Shown here piece by piece: positions 1 to 10,223 of a stretch of DNA of 48,724 nt; the stretch's first letter is position 1; every line of letters begins with the position of its first letter. The DNA comes from Erysipelotrichia bacterium. Lineage in GTDB: Bacteria > Bacillota_I > Bacilli_A > Erysipelotrichales > Erysipelotrichaceae. The DNA lies in contig JAAYOQ010000001.1 of NCBI GenBank assembly GCA_012520255.1, forward strand, positions 1 through 48,724, written 5' to 3'. The notes beneath the pieces were generated by a model that did no database searches, had not been told where the DNA came from, and worked only from the letters and a program-made list of their open reading frames with translations. The position numbers and the translations under genes are program-made.

Positions 1-3000
1 GGTCTGCCCAGCTTACTTCTGTTCCGTCAACCGTCGCAACCAGCTTCAGGGTCACGTCTGTACGCTTGCCGTCCTGGTTGTTGTTGTCATCCCAGACCTT
101 GCTCACTGTCTTTTCAGTAGTCGCCGGTGTGTAGGTATTTTTAAAGGCCCAATTATTACCGTTTTGTGTATGTGTTTCTATATAATCATCTGGCACCACT
201 TCTACAACAACATAGTTAATTAATGTTGTGAAATTCTTGTATTTTGGCAGGCCAGTAACGGTCTGTTGCCAAACACCATTTTCCGGCGTTAAGGTAACGG
301 TTCTTACAATAGTGATCATATCATCCGCATCATAGATATTAAACTCTACTTGTGCAGGACGAATACCGTCTTGGTTATTATTGTCGCTCCAAGTCTTGGT
401 TAATTGAAGATTTATTGTTTCTTGATTATATGTATTAGTAATTTCTACTAATTTAGTTGAATAGCTTCCTACCGCAAAGTGTGTCCAAATATTTTCGCCT
501 TGGAAATGAATTGTTGTTTCATTTACCGTACCGTCTGGGTTAAATGTAACTTCAACAGTGATTAAGCCTGAACTTGGATTATTTGGCAGTACATCATGAC
601 TTACATTTGGACCTTCAAGCCATATAAAAGCATCTCCTCCTTGATCTAAGTATGACTCAAGATCTTTAAGCGGTTGCTTGTATTGAGCTGGTTTAGAAGC
701 TGCAATTACATTTCTTAACAATTGAACCTGATCTACTGCTGGAACATGGTTAAGTGTCCAAACAACAAACGCTTTATGACCTGTTATACGCGTAATAATA
801 AATGCTGGATTCTGAAGTGGCCAATCTGTTTGATTTTGTGATGGCTCACAATAAACATTTTCTATTGCACTTTCTGTTACTACAGGATCTCCTTCATTAA
901 AATCATTGATAGGTTTCTCATTTATTGTGTAAGTAATTATATTTTCTTCAGCATCCTTAAGAGGTAGATCTTTCCACTCTACTACTACATTTGGATATGT
1001 AAGTACTGCTGTTCTAACAACCTGATTAATTAAAATCGGACTGTTGGCAATAACTTGTACAGTAATATTAGGTGGTGTCAGATTTTCAGGTACACCTTCC
1101 CATGTTTTTTCAAAACGTATAGATGTAATATCTGTGTCACTTGTTTGAATAAATGAGTTTGTAACTGTAAGTCCGTTTTCTACCTTGCTATAGCCTGCAG
1201 GTACAAAATCATTACCATCCTCATCTACTTCTTGTACTTTATAACTATATAAATTTCCATTTTCATCATATTTAAGAAGTTTTTCTGTTAAACCGGTATC
1301 TGATTGATTCCATGTTACAGAATTGTTTACAACTTTTTTTGGCTCACCCACAAAAGTTTCTGAATTATCAGAATTGATACGTATTAATTGGAACCATATA
1401 TCTGGTTTATCTGTTGGAGCATATTCCCAAATCTTTTCAGCTGTAACAGTCATATTTTCAGTTTGTTTGTTTGTTACAGTAACTGTATGCTTTAAATTTG
1501 GAAAATCTAATGTTACATTGACTTCGCTTGCAGAAACCTCAGGATCTTGGTTAACTTGCATAGTTGTTGTCCAACCTGTTGTAGTTTCTTTAATTGTATA
1601 AATTCCCTTAGCAAGACCATCTAATACTTTTTCCCAAGAATTATTTTCCGGTAAACTAAAGTTTTCTGCATAACCATTTGGTCCTATGACTTCAAAATCA
1701 AATTTAACTTGAGAAGTTTTAGCTCCTGACTTCGTCAGTCCAAATTCACCAGAATCTGACATTTTCGCTGGCGATGGCGGTGGAATAATAGCTGATTGAT
1801 CTAATTTTTTTATAATTGTTATGCTACCAGGTTTTTCTTTGTTGACTACTTTAACTTCAACATCTTCAGTTTGATCACCGGCAACTACAAAACTATTAGT
1901 CTCAACACCATTAACAATATATGTAATATCATAATCAGCTAGGTTACCAACATTTGTACTAGTTTCACTAAATGTATATGTCTCATCCCACCTTAAATCA
2001 GTTAAAAGTTTTGTGCCGGATTGTTCAAATGGATTTAATGTAAATATTTTTTCATTAACACCATCTGCCCATGGTCCTGTTATTTTAATATCAAAATCAC
2101 GATCTACAGTAATTACATTGCCATCTTTATCTTGCAAGACTTTTACTACTTTATATAAAACAGGGTTGACCCTAGGCACTGGGAAAGGTTTTTCTTGTGC
2201 ATTTCCAGCAGCATCAGTATATCTGATAATAGCACTTCCATTTGTAGGATATTCTCCATTTTCATCTGGGGTTTGTAATAAAATGTCATCATTTAATTCT
2301 ACTCTATATTTAAGTTCTGCATATTTTATATCACTGCCTGGTGATATTGGCGTTGTTAATGTACCTGGTTCCCAGGTAATTGTCCTTGTTGTAGAATTGT
2401 ACTCTGGAGTTCCTTGAGTAGCAGTAATATTGCTAACTTCTCCAATAGGAACTTGGAAGCCTGCTCCCATAGGATCTGTAACCTTAGCTTCCTTAACTGC
2501 TGCTCCAATTTCACCAGCAATTGTGCCAAATACTGTATTTAAATCTGACGCAGTTGCCGTAAAATAGCTATCATCTGAAGCCATTTGCTGTAGTATACCT
2601 CGGCCAGTTGTATCAACATCAAGAGCAATGGTCCATACCCTATAGCCAGATGTTTTAGCAAATCCCGCCTCTGCAATGGCAGAATTTCCATGATTATAAT
2701 ATTTGTTACTCCAATAACCTTGAAGAAATCCTGTCGATACCCAATCTCTACCGTAATATTCCCTTAAGTTTCCACCATCGCCAACTTGAGTGGAAGTGTA
2801 AGCTGTAGATGGTGCGCCTGTTCCTATTTCTCTATTTCGCTCCCCATAAGGAATTAAATAATCGTCTCTGTTATTCAAATCATAAGAATACGTTGGACGT
2901 CCATCTGACAACAAAACGATATGCTTCATATCAGCAGCAGAAGCTGCTAACATTTCTTCCGCTTGTTTAACACCTGCTTGAGTGAAAGTTCCTCCAACAG

Positions 3001-3475
3001 CAGCTAAAGCCTCTATAGCATCTATTAAGGTGCCGACTTGGTTGGTGAGTTGAGTCACGTTTCCAACTTCTGAGGCAAAAGGAACAATTCCTATTCTAGT
3101 CGTCTCAGAAGGCAATAATGTATCCACAAAACTTTTGGCAGCATTTATTGCTGAAGTCATTTTATTGCCACTCATACTACCAGAAGTATCTATAACTAAA
3201 ACTATATCACTTGTTAATAGAGTGTCTTTTCCTTCAATTCTTAAAGTAATGTCCCAGACATTCACCATGCCTTCCACTGGCTCTGCCTCTTTAAAAAGCA
3301 TTACATCTCCAGGATTTTCTGGATGCTGTGCTTTTTCTTCTTCTCCTGTAACAGGAGGATTATTTCCTTGGGCATAAATTTTGTTTGTGCTTATGACACT
3401 AGAAAACAAACTCGTAAACAACATCAAAAACATAATCAATGTTGTTATAAATTTTTTTACATTCCGATTAACCAT
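1..3475 (-). CDS. von Willebrand A / Cna_B surface adhesin, C-terminus outside window
   Basis: The frame is open from an ATG at 3475 to the window edge, giving 1158 visible codons with no stop. A GGAGGG ribosome binding site precedes the ATG. Residues 1-36 form a signal peptide (basic start, hydrophobic core, cleavage near YAQ). A vWA domain follows, with the MIDAS motif DTSGS at 96-100, a downstream GGTFTQ threonine loop and LLSDGRPT. Behind it are several Cna_B-like beta-sandwich domains, recognisable by KTWSDNNNQDGIRPAQVE and KVWDDNNNQDGKR near the visible end. Proteins of this class are cell-wall-anchored adhesins or tip pilins that bind host matrix through the metal site, and they normally end in a sortase signal, which would lie outside the window. 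The last ~44 visible codons are much richer in GC than the rest. It is certain as a coding gene; the ligand is unknown. Confidence 0.9.
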   Translation of the reverse strand, partial: MVNRNVKKFITTLIMFLMLFTSLFSSVISTNKIYAQGNNPPVTGEEEKAQHPENPGDVMLFKEAEPVEGMVNVWDITLRIEGKDTLLTSDIVLVIDTSGSMSGNKMTSAINAAKSFVDTLLPSETTRIGIVPFASEVGNVTQLTNQVGTLIDAIEALAAVGGTFTQAGVKQAEEMLAASAADMKHIVLLSDGRPTYSYDLNNRDDYLIPYGERNREIGTGAPSTAYTSTQVGDGGNLREYYGRDWVSTGFLQGYWSNKYYNHGNSAIAEAGFAKTSGYRVWTIALDVDTTGRGILQQMASDDSYFTATASDLNTVFGTIAGEIGAAVKEAKVTDPMGAGFQVPIGEVSNITATQGTPEYNSTTRTITWEPGTLTTPISPGSDIKYAELKYRVELNDDILLQTPDENGEYPTNGSAIIRYTDAAGNAQEKPFPVPRVNPVLYKVVKVLQDKDGNVITVDRDFDIKITGPWADGVNEKIFTLNPFEQSGTKLLTDLRWDETYTFSETSTNVGNLADYDITYIVNGVETNSFVVAGDQTEDVEVKVVNKEKPGSITIIKKLDQSAIIPPPSPAKMSDSGEFGLTKSGAKTSQVKFDFEVIGPNGYAENFSLPENNSWEKVLDGLAKGIYTIKETTTGWTTTMQVNQDPEVSASEVNVTLDFPNLKHTVTVTNKQTENMTVTAEKIWEYAPTDKPDIWFQLIRINSDNSETFVGEPKKVVNNSVTWNQSDTGLTEKLLKYDENGNLYSYKVQEVDEDGNDFVPAGYSKVENGLTVTNSFIQTSDTDITSIRFEKTWEGVPENLTPPNITVQVIANSPILINQVVRTAVLTYPNVVVEWKDLPLKDAEENIITYTINEKPINDFNEGDPVVTESAIENVYCEPSQNQTDWPLQNPAFIITRITGHKAFVVWTLNHVPAVDQVQLLRNVIAASKPAQYKQPLKDLESYLDQGGDAFIWLEGPNVSHDVLPNNPSSGLITVEVTFNPDGTVNETTIHFQGENIWTHFAVGSYSTKLVEITNTYNQETINLQLTKTWSDNNNQDGIRPAQVEFNIYDADDMITIVRTVTLTPENGVWQQTVTGLPKYKNFTTLINYVVVEVVPDDYIETHTQNGNNWAFKNTYTPATTEKTVSKVWDDNNNQDGKRTDVTLKLVATVDGTEVSWAD

Positions 3476-3551
3476 ATCAATCCGACCCTCCCTCGATTTC
3501 TGTTTATCAAGATTTTTTTGTAATTTATAAACACTATTAAAACACACAAAA

Positions 3552-3593
3552 ATCACTTCTATGATTATATTTAAATTATACTATAAAAGTGAT
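3552..3593. repeat. 42-bp imperfect inverted repeat across the adhesin -10 region
   Basis: The outer arms ATCACTT (3553-3558 region) and AAGTGAT pair perfectly over 7 bp. After one mismatch, a further TAT/ATA block pairs, and the centre is AT-rich. The dyad covers the -10 hexamer of the adhesin promoter and could be an operator or a cruciform-forming element. Confidence 0.45.
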
Positions 3594-3602
3594 AAAAAAC
3601 AA
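3575..3602 (-). promoter_or_regulatory. Putative promoter of the vWA adhesin gene
   Basis: On the minus strand a perfect TATAAT (-10, 3575-3580) lies 16 bp from a weak TTGTTT (-35, 3597-3602), about 100 bp upstream of the adhesin ATG. The -10 sits inside a large imperfect dyad (3552-3593), so the start may be regulated. Assigned by motif only. Confidence 0.45.
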
Positions 3603-3779
3603 TACTGCGCGAAATAAAAACACGAAAAATTAAATATATATTCTAATTCAAATCGTTTACAAACAGACTTTTTAAAAAAAGACTAGATTTTTTCAACCAC
3701 TTTTTATCTTCTTTTGGCGAAACCCCAAAACTTGACCCAAACTTCACAAGCTATCCTCTAATCTTTTTTAATTATCCAT

Positions 3780-3813
3780 AAAAAGAAGCAACCTATACTA
3801 TAACGATTGCTCC
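3780..3813 (-). terminator. Intrinsic terminator of the large beta-helix protein gene
   Basis: Arms GAAGCAACC (3785-3793) and GATTGCTCC (3805-3813) form a 9-bp stem including G-U pairs, followed on the minus strand by a T tract. It lies about 80 bp past the stop codon at 3891. The remainder of the 3476-3890 gap is AT-rich and shows only the adhesin promoter and dyad. Confidence 0.7.
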
Positions 3814-3890
3814 CTCTTTTTTTGCCTATTTAAAACTTTTTATTTAACTATAATTGATATATTTTAAATCTTAAAATAAATCCTATAATT

Positions 3891-6800
3891 TTATATTATC
3901 CTTTTTTTCTTGCCATATATTGTAAGTCCAAGACTGCCAATTCCACTTAAAAACATTATAACAAGTACTAAAGTGACATTAATATTATCTCCTGTATCTG
4001 GCATTGGCTCTGGTTTGGTATTAATAATAGTCCATATATTAGTATTTTCAGCAATGGTTTTTTCGTAGCCATCTAAAACACCAACTTCATCAACTGTCCA
4101 TACACGGTTATTAGCCAAATCAGTCCATGTATAAGTCCAACCATTATTATTATCCAGGGTAATAATGTCTCCATAAGCAACACCATCACGATATAGTTGA
4201 ACTTCAACATATTCAGGTCTGTCTACAGAATTATTATCATTCCAAACCTTAATTACTTTAACATCAATTGTTTCAGGTGTGAATGTCCAACTACCCTTGA
4301 TGACTGTATCTTTCGTAATCGCAAATCCAGTGTCATGGTCCCATCCGCTAAATGTCCATTTTCCTGGTACATTCTCAGTGCCAACTTTCGCGTAAACTTG
4401 GTCTGATGACAGTGCTGTTGCTACCTCTACAGAAGCCTTCCAGCCATATGCTGTATTGTCAGTCGGTATAGTGATACCTTCAGGACTGCCGTATGTCGCA
4501 TCATCAGCCACCTCATAGGTTACTTTATATGTGTCAGGTGTAAACTTCCAACTACCTGTAATTGTAGTATCTGCTGTAATATGGAAATCTTCTGTACTCC
4601 AACCTGAAAATTCCCATGTTCCAGGAATTTTTCCATCATCTACTTCAACATTATTCTGTGTTGTTGAAAGATTGTCATCTACTGTAACCAATTCATTGTA
4701 TTTGTATTCTTTTCCATCAATTGGAGTAACGCTGTTATCAGGGTTTCCATAAATTGAATCTCCAATAACTTGATAAGTGACTGAATAAATTTTTTCCCAC
4801 TGAGCATAAAGTACTTGGCTTTTATCCATCAATAGTTCATCATCTTTGTTATATGCTGTTCCGGTACCATCAGCACTTGTGTTCCAACCAGTAAATACAT
4901 AACCTGGACGGGTAAACATATTGTCTAGCACAGTCGCATTTGTATTTTGTGAATAAGCCTGTTTATCATATTGATGGTCACTGCTTTCTGGACAGTTGGC
5001 ATCATAAGCAAGAAGCAAGCCATACCAGATAGCTTTACCTCCAGTGTATGTCTTTCCATCAGTTAAAAAATCTAAATTATCATTTTCCTGGCAGACGAGT
5101 TCACTTTCAATTCTATTCTTGTATCTACTTCCCTCAACCAGGTTATATACAGTTATATACACATTTGGATTCCAAGGTGCAGGAACTCTTTCAGCAACAT
5201 AAACTCCATCAATAAACCAACCGAAATATGGAACGGAAATTTCATTGATAGGCACTTCATAATAACCAGTAATTGGTTCTACATCAACAGTCATTAGATT
5301 TATGCTATCTCCATCACCGTATAATCTATCAGGCTGTGATGGATACAATCCTATCCAAGAATTCCAATCTTTATATATATCATCACCAGCTTCTTCAGCA
5401 ATATTATCATACATCATGCCGGTTACAAAGTTATTGTATTGATAACTACCATAAACACCGCCACCTTTTTCACCGGCATAGTTATCTCTGATAACTCCTC
5501 CGTTTTGACGCACTCCGTAACAACCAGCATAAACAGCACCGCCATTTTCTCCTGCTTTATTATGATGAATACTGGAATTATCATTCATTACTAAAAGTTG
5601 TTCCCACAAGTAAACAGCTCCACCATCGCCATCTGCTTCATTATATGACATTGATGAACTGTCGTGCATATAAATGATTGTATCATCATCATTGCCTCCG
5701 TTTTGGGAATGAATAGCACCTCCATCACCAGCTGCTTTATTATATTCCAGAGAAGTTGTTCCATAAAGATGTACAATGCTATGTGTTAACTCTAAGGCTC
5801 CTGCATCGTTTGCTGTGTTATTACTAATTATTGAATCAGTAATATTTACAACTGTTGTTTCATCATCCTCGTTAAAGCAATAACCAAATGCCAATCCTCC
5901 ACCATAACTGTTGCTTGTATTGCCATCAATCAGACAGTTTGTAATATCTACCTTAGCAAAGCCTTCAACACAAATTCCGCCTCCACCTCTGCCGTAGTTA
6001 GTTACAGATGTATTATTTAAAATCTTACAATCATTTAATGTAAGGTTCATAGCTTCGTCAAGAGTGTTATTTCCATAAATACCACCACCCATATTAGAAG
6101 AAAGATTATCCTGAATTGTACAGTTTGTTAATAATACACTGGCCTCATCTTCAATATAGATTGCCCCACCATTTCCTTCACAATAATAAGGTTCATTCCT
6201 GTAATTCCATGAAACCATGTTTGTTTTATTGTTTTTAATAATCACATTATCCATATTAAGAGTTGTATTTGCGCTCACATAGACAGCTGAACTTTTAGCA
6301 TCTAAATTAGAACCATCAATAAACAGATTGCGAGCAGTCAGTACAACTCCATCAGTACCAACACCACCTGGTCCACCGCCTCCAGTTACTCCTTCCTTAG
6401 TTGTCAACAGTGCTCCTTCAAAACCTTCAGGACGAATTAATCCAAAAAAGTTTCCATCAATTATACACTCATAGTCAACTTCAATCGTACCTTTCACTTC
6501 AATATCGGCACCTAATAAAATATATTCTTTTTTATTATCAATCGCAGTAACCAGTTGATCATAGTCCATAACCATTTCGCTATAAATAGCAACTAAAAAC
6601 TTATCCGAATAAATTCGATCTGTTGTATCACTATCTATAATTGTACTTCCTAATTTCCAGGCTGCAAAACCATCACCATTATCAGTGCGATTGATGCCTG
6701 GAACTTTATTAAACTCTGTAGATGATACTACAGTTTCTTTAGTATAAATGCCTTTATCGTAAAAGGTAACTATATATGTCCGATCAGAAAATACAGCATA

Positions 6801-8276
6801 AAGCATTGTATCTTCTTTTAAAACAGTTAGATCTTCGATATGATCTCCCTTATTATTCTCCCAATAAACGAAATCATATCCTTCGGAATGGGTTGGATTA
6901 GTTGGAAAAATCTGATTTACTGGTTTATCATAAACTGAGGCATGTTCAACACCTTCTGAAATATAGGTAACAGTTATTTCAAGAGATACAATTTTCACTT
7001 CAGAGGCATTTGTTACTTCCCTATCATCAGGTAAAGCTCTATATCCATCAGCAATATTGATTTTAGCATCATCTTCTATATAAAAAGCAGCCTCTTCAGA
7101 TGTATTGATAAAATGACCACCACTGAGATTTACAACAGCATTATAAGCTGCATATATGGTATTGTCAGTTGAGGTGAACACCCCACCTTCAATATTTAAT
7201 GTCGAATCATCATAAAGCTCAAAAACGCAACAATCATTATTTTCATCACCTGAGGTAAATATTCCATCCTTGACTGTTAGTGTCCCGCCTGACAAATAAC
7301 CCAGGCAACTCTCAGTGGAAGTAAAGATACCTTTTTCTATTACTACATTACCACCTTCTATATCATCAAGCATGTAACGTCTTGAATAAAACGTACCATT
7401 TTTTATTAAAAAATTGCCATCTTCTATTTCATCAAATATACCCCAATCAACATTAAATGTGCCGTTTTCTATTACAATATTACCGCCTTCTATGTCATCA
7501 AATATGTCATCATCTGAAGTAAATATGCCATTTTCTATTATCACGTTGCCATTATATACTCCTGAAACAATAGAAGAATCTACAGTATATGTGCCATCTT
7601 TAATAACAAGGCTGCATCCGCTATTATTAAGATAACCGACAATATAACATTCAGATGTCATATCCGCATTTTCAATTATTACTTCAGCGTTGTCATAATT
7701 TTCATATATTAAAGAATTATATAAATCAAATTTACCACCTTTTACAATTACTTTGCCATAGTTATATGATATGAAATTATAATCAGTAATTATTCCTTCA
7801 CCATAAGTAGATTCGATAATAAGTGTTCCATAGACATAATCTATTACATCATCATATATAGACTCAATCCGAGCCTTTACTATCGTCAGCTCACCGGCAG
7901 GATTATCCTTATCTATACCAATCTGGAATAAAGCATCATCAACAGATATTTTATATCCATTGCAATCCAAAGTTACTTTTTTAGTAACAATAATCGTACC
8001 AAGTATGCTCTGATCATAATCAATATTTGCACCAAGAGTAATGACATCTCCATCTACAGCATTCTCAAATGCGTCACACAATTCTTCAGCTGAGGTTACT
8101 ACAGTATTGTTACCAGATGGTAAAGTTTCCATCTGTACAAAAATCAAATTGGAACCTCTGGCAAAATCATTTTTTTCCAATGCAAAAGCAGTAAAATTTA
8201 TTGGAAGTATATTAACTATTGTTAATAAAACAATCAGCAAGAAAATCAGTCTTTGTGAAATTTTTTTTACTTTCAT
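3891..8276 (-). CDS. Wall-anchored right-handed beta-helix protein with InlB-type and Cna_B repeats, MPDTG signal
   Basis: The ATG at 8276 is preferred over an in-frame TTG 45 bp upstream because AAGGAAAGGGA lies just before it and the signal peptide then starts normally. The product has 1461 residues. In order: signal peptide (1-33); a beta-helix of short repeats with a period of ~21-22 residues (IENGTF/IEKGIF units, ~120-400); an InlB-B-like repeat region; a second beta-helix with at least seven GGA(I/V)Y or GGGIY turns of the kind found in Pmp-type autotransporters (~700-950); further Flg_new-type repeats (GWNTSADGTGTAY, LYAQW); one Cna_B domain (KVWNDNNSVDRPEYVEV); and MPDTGDN, a hydrophobic segment and a KKKRII tail starting at ~1425. 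It is a sortase substrate displayed on the wall, probably an adhesin or glycan-binding protein. The ligand is unknown. Confidence 0.9.
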   Translation of the reverse strand: MKVKKISQRLIFLLIVLLTIVNILPINFTAFALEKNDFARGSNLIFVQMETLPSGNNTVVTSAEELCDAFENAVDGDVITLGANIDYDQSILGTIIVTKKVTLDCNGYKISVDDALFQIGIDKDNPAGELTIVKARIESIYDDVIDYVYGTLIIESTYGEGIITDYNFISYNYGKVIVKGGKFDLYNSLIYENYDNAEVIIENADMTSECYIVGYLNNSGCSLVIKDGTYTVDSSIVSGVYNGNVIIENGIFTSDDDIFDDIEGGNIVIENGTFNVDWGIFDEIEDGNFLIKNGTFYSRRYMLDDIEGGNVVIEKGIFTSTESCLGYLSGGTLTVKDGIFTSGDENNDCCVFELYDDSTLNIEGGVFTSTDNTIYAAYNAVVNLSGGHFINTSEEAAFYIEDDAKINIADGYRALPDDREVTNASEVKIVSLEITVTYISEGVEHASVYDKPVNQIFPTNPTHSEGYDFVYWENNKGDHIEDLTVLKEDTMLYAVFSDRTYIVTFYDKGIYTKETVVSSTEFNKVPGINRTDNGDGFAAWKLGSTIIDSDTTDRIYSDKFLVAIYSEMVMDYDQLVTAIDNKKEYILLGADIEVKGTIEVDYECIIDGNFFGLIRPEGFEGALLTTKEGVTGGGGPGGVGTDGVVLTARNLFIDGSNLDAKSSAVYVSANTTLNMDNVIIKNNKTNMVSWNYRNEPYYCEGNGGAIYIEDEASVLLTNCTIQDNLSSNMGGGIYGNNTLDEAMNLTLNDCKILNNTSVTNYGRGGGGICVEGFAKVDITNCLIDGNTSNSYGGGLAFGYCFNEDDETTVVNITDSIISNNTANDAGALELTHSIVHLYGTTSLEYNKAAGDGGAIHSQNGGNDDDTIIYMHDSSSMSYNEADGDGGAVYLWEQLLVMNDNSSIHHNKAGENGGAVYAGCYGVRQNGGVIRDNYAGEKGGGVYGSYQYNNFVTGMMYDNIAEEAGDDIYKDWNSWIGLYPSQPDRLYGDGDSINLMTVDVEPITGYYEVPINEISVPYFGWFIDGVYVAERVPAPWNPNVYITVYNLVEGSRYKNRIESELVCQENDNLDFLTDGKTYTGGKAIWYGLLLAYDANCPESSDHQYDKQAYSQNTNATVLDNMFTRPGYVFTGWNTSADGTGTAYNKDDELLMDKSQVLYAQWEKIYSVTYQVIGDSIYGNPDNSVTPIDGKEYKYNELVTVDDNLSTTQNNVEVDDGKIPGTWEFSGWSTEDFHITADTTITGSWKFTPDTYKVTYEVADDATYGSPEGITIPTDNTAYGWKASVEVATALSSDQVYAKVGTENVPGKWTFSGWDHDTGFAITKDTVIKGSWTFTPETIDVKVIKVWNDNNSVDRPEYVEVQLYRDGVAYGDIITLDNNNGWTYTWTDLANNRVWTVDEVGVLDGYEKTIAENTNIWTIINTKPEPMPDTGDNINVTLVLVIMFLSGIGSLGLTIYGKKKRII

Positions 8277-8486
8277 TTTATTATATTCCCTTTCCTTAAT
8301 TCTTAATTGGGTTTTTGTCAATCAGCAATTTGAATCGTTGTTTGATGGTTATTCCTATTTCAAAAAATGTTTTCTCCCTTAGTACATTTTCAATTTCATT
8401 TTTGTTTCTTTCTCAACAGTTTTAGCAAAAATTACATCATAAAACTACAAAAACTCATTTATATAAGAGTATTTGCTTCCACCCAT

Positions 8487-8515
8487 ATTTTACTTTATCT
8501 TATTTTAATAATCAA
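8487..8515 (-). promoter_or_regulatory. Candidate promoter of the large beta-helix gene
   Basis: TTGATT (-35, 8510-8515) and TAAAAT (-10, 8487-8492) are separated by exactly 17 bp on the minus strand. This leaves a 5' untranslated leader of about 200 bases before the ATG at 8276. The 8277-8697 gap otherwise holds no convincing gene; the short frame at 8505-8687 lacks a ribosome site. Confidence 0.4.
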
Positions 8516-8697
8516 TCTTTTCCCCAAAAATAGTGTAAGTACACATACTTTTCAACGATAAATAATTTATTGAAAATAAAAATAGTCTAATCATTACATT
8601 AATAAGTAGACCATTATTTAGATTGATGGTAAAAAAGCAATTTTTACTACAAATATTAAACATTTCAGTTTCTTCTTTTTTTGTCAAACTTTATTAA

Positions 8698-10056
8698 CTA
8701 GTTTTCCTTTTGTTCTTCAAACATTTTTTGCATTGTTGGATTATTTTTAGTCAATCTCTTTATTGATAAATCTTGTGCTTTATTATTAGCCAGTCGCAGA
8801 TTGTTTTCTGAAGACAACAATGCTTCTTTTGTTTTTTGTAGATGAATGATTGTTTTATCAATTTCTTCTATCGCTGTTTTAAACCTTCTGGCAGCCAATT
8901 CATAATTTCTTGAAAACTTATTTTTAAAATCATTCATTTCATTTTCAAAGTTGGAAATATCGATATTCTGATTTCTGACTATCGCTAATTCTTTTTTGTA
9001 TTCCATTGTATTTAATGCTGCATTTCTTAATAGTGTAATCATAGGGATGAAAAACTGTGGTCTTATAACATACATCTTTTCATATTTATAGGAAACATCA
9101 ACAATACCGGTATTATATAATTCACTATCTTTTTCCAACAGTGATACCAGCACTGCATATTCACAATTTTTAACTTTTCTATCCTTATCCAGCTTCGCCA
9201 GAAAATCTTCATTTTTCTGCTTGGTAACTGTTTTATCTTCCTCGTTTTTCATTTCAAACATAATTGAAACAATTTCATTGTTATAATCATCATAATCTCG
9301 GAAAATATAGTCACCTTTTGTTCCTGATTTAGCATCAGTATCTTTTTCAAAATAAGCATTTTTAAAGGCTGTCGCTCGAATCTGATTAAATTCGTTTTCA
9401 CAATGCTGTTCCAGTGTTTCACCTACCAGTTTAGTAGAAAGCTTAAGTTTTAAATCTTTATAATAGTCAATTAAATCATCTTTTGTTTTTAATTGATTCT
9501 CATATTTTTCTTTTATTGAATTTTCTTTAACCTTATATTGGCTTTCGCTATTCTCCAGCTTGCTGGTTAACCTGGCAATTTCACTATCTTTTGTATTTAT
9601 TATCTTTTGAATTTCCAATTGCTTTTTATCTTCTTTATTTTTCAACTGATTTGATAATTCAGATATCTGATTATCTTTTTCATTCAACTGTCTTTGAAGT
9701 TGATTTTCAAAACTTTGTTGGGCTAATTGAATCTGACTCTGGAGTTTATCAATCTCACTTTCCCTTTCAGCAAGTTTCTTTAAATAGTCGGTTGCTGTCT
9801 GAGTAGTTGCCAGTTTGATATTGGTTTTACTTTCGTTTTCTTTTTGCTCTAACTGCAGATTCAATTTATCAATTTCATTTTGCATTTTTTGTTTTATCAG
9901 AACTATAGCATTTTCTTTTTCTGCAATTAACTGAGTTTCTCTTAATTTTAAGTCTTCTGTAAATTGCTGGTCTCTAATCTGATTAACTATTGACTGATAA
10001 TTTGATTCATCTATCTGAAACATTTCACCACAATTTGGACATTTAATCTCTTTCAT
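8698..10056 (-). CDS. DUF2130 family coiled-coil protein
   Basis: The product has 452 residues. It opens with a zinc-ribbon-like [10 protein letters not shown] motif (one CxxC pair, residues 5-8), followed by a long coiled coil (~35-200) rich in E, K, Q and L heptads. The C-terminal half carries the DUF2130 signature region ([46 protein letters not shown]), which resembles nuclease-like folds with acidic and lysine residues in a FEMK block. The family is widespread in bacteria and has no settled function; the arrangement recalls RmuC-like DNA-associated proteins, but that is only an analogy. AGGAGG precedes the ATG, and a perfect TATAAT at 10105-10110 suggests its own promoter. It lies just downstream of addA but is separated from it by a terminator. 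Confidence 0.8.
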   Translation of the reverse strand: MKEIKCPNCGEMFQIDESNYQSIVNQIRDQQFTEDLKLRETQLIAEKENAIVLIKQKMQNEIDKLNLQLEQKENESKTNIKLATTQTATDYLKKLAERESEIDKLQSQIQLAQQSFENQLQRQLNEKDNQISELSNQLKNKEDKKQLEIQKIINTKDSEIARLTSKLENSESQYKVKENSIKEKYENQLKTKDDLIDYYKDLKLKLSTKLVGETLEQHCENEFNQIRATAFKNAYFEKDTDAKSGTKGDYIFRDYDDYNNEIVSIMFEMKNEEDKTVTKQKNEDFLAKLDKDRKVKNCEYAVLVSLLEKDSELYNTGIVDVSYKYEKMYVIRPQFFIPMITLLRNAALNTMEYKKELAIVRNQNIDISNFENEMNDFKNKFSRNYELAARRFKTAIEEIDKTIIHLQKTKEALLSSENNLRLANNKAQDLSIKRLTKNNPTMQKMFEEQKEN

Positions 10057-10141
10057 TTTTACCTCCTGCTTGTAACTTATCTTCTTTTTTTCTTATACAT
10101 TGATATTATACCTTATCAAAATTCAGCTTTAATAAAACAAA

Positions 10142-10196
10142 ACCCACCATTTCTTTATTATCTTTATTATATAGGAGATAAATTTAAATGATGGGT
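10142..10196 (-). terminator. Intrinsic terminator of the addBA operon
   Basis: Arms ACCCACCATTT (10142-10152) and AAATGATGGGT (10186-10196) give an 11-bp stem with one G-U pair and a long AT-rich loop, followed on the minus strand by TTTTGTTTT. It lies about 30 bp after the addA stop. Confidence 0.65.
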
Positions 10197-10223
10197 ATTT
10201 ATTTGGACTTCTTTGATATTTAT

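Noticed and set aside
1323-3523. Several + strand open frames within the adhesin region
   Set aside because: They are antisense to a continuous minus-strand gene with signal peptide, vWA and Cna_B domains and have no ribosome sites or recognisable products.
8505-8687. Minus-strand frame of 60 codons between the beta-helix gene and the DUF2130 gene
   Set aside because: It has low-complexity hydrophobic composition, no ribosome site, and overlaps the candidate promoter.
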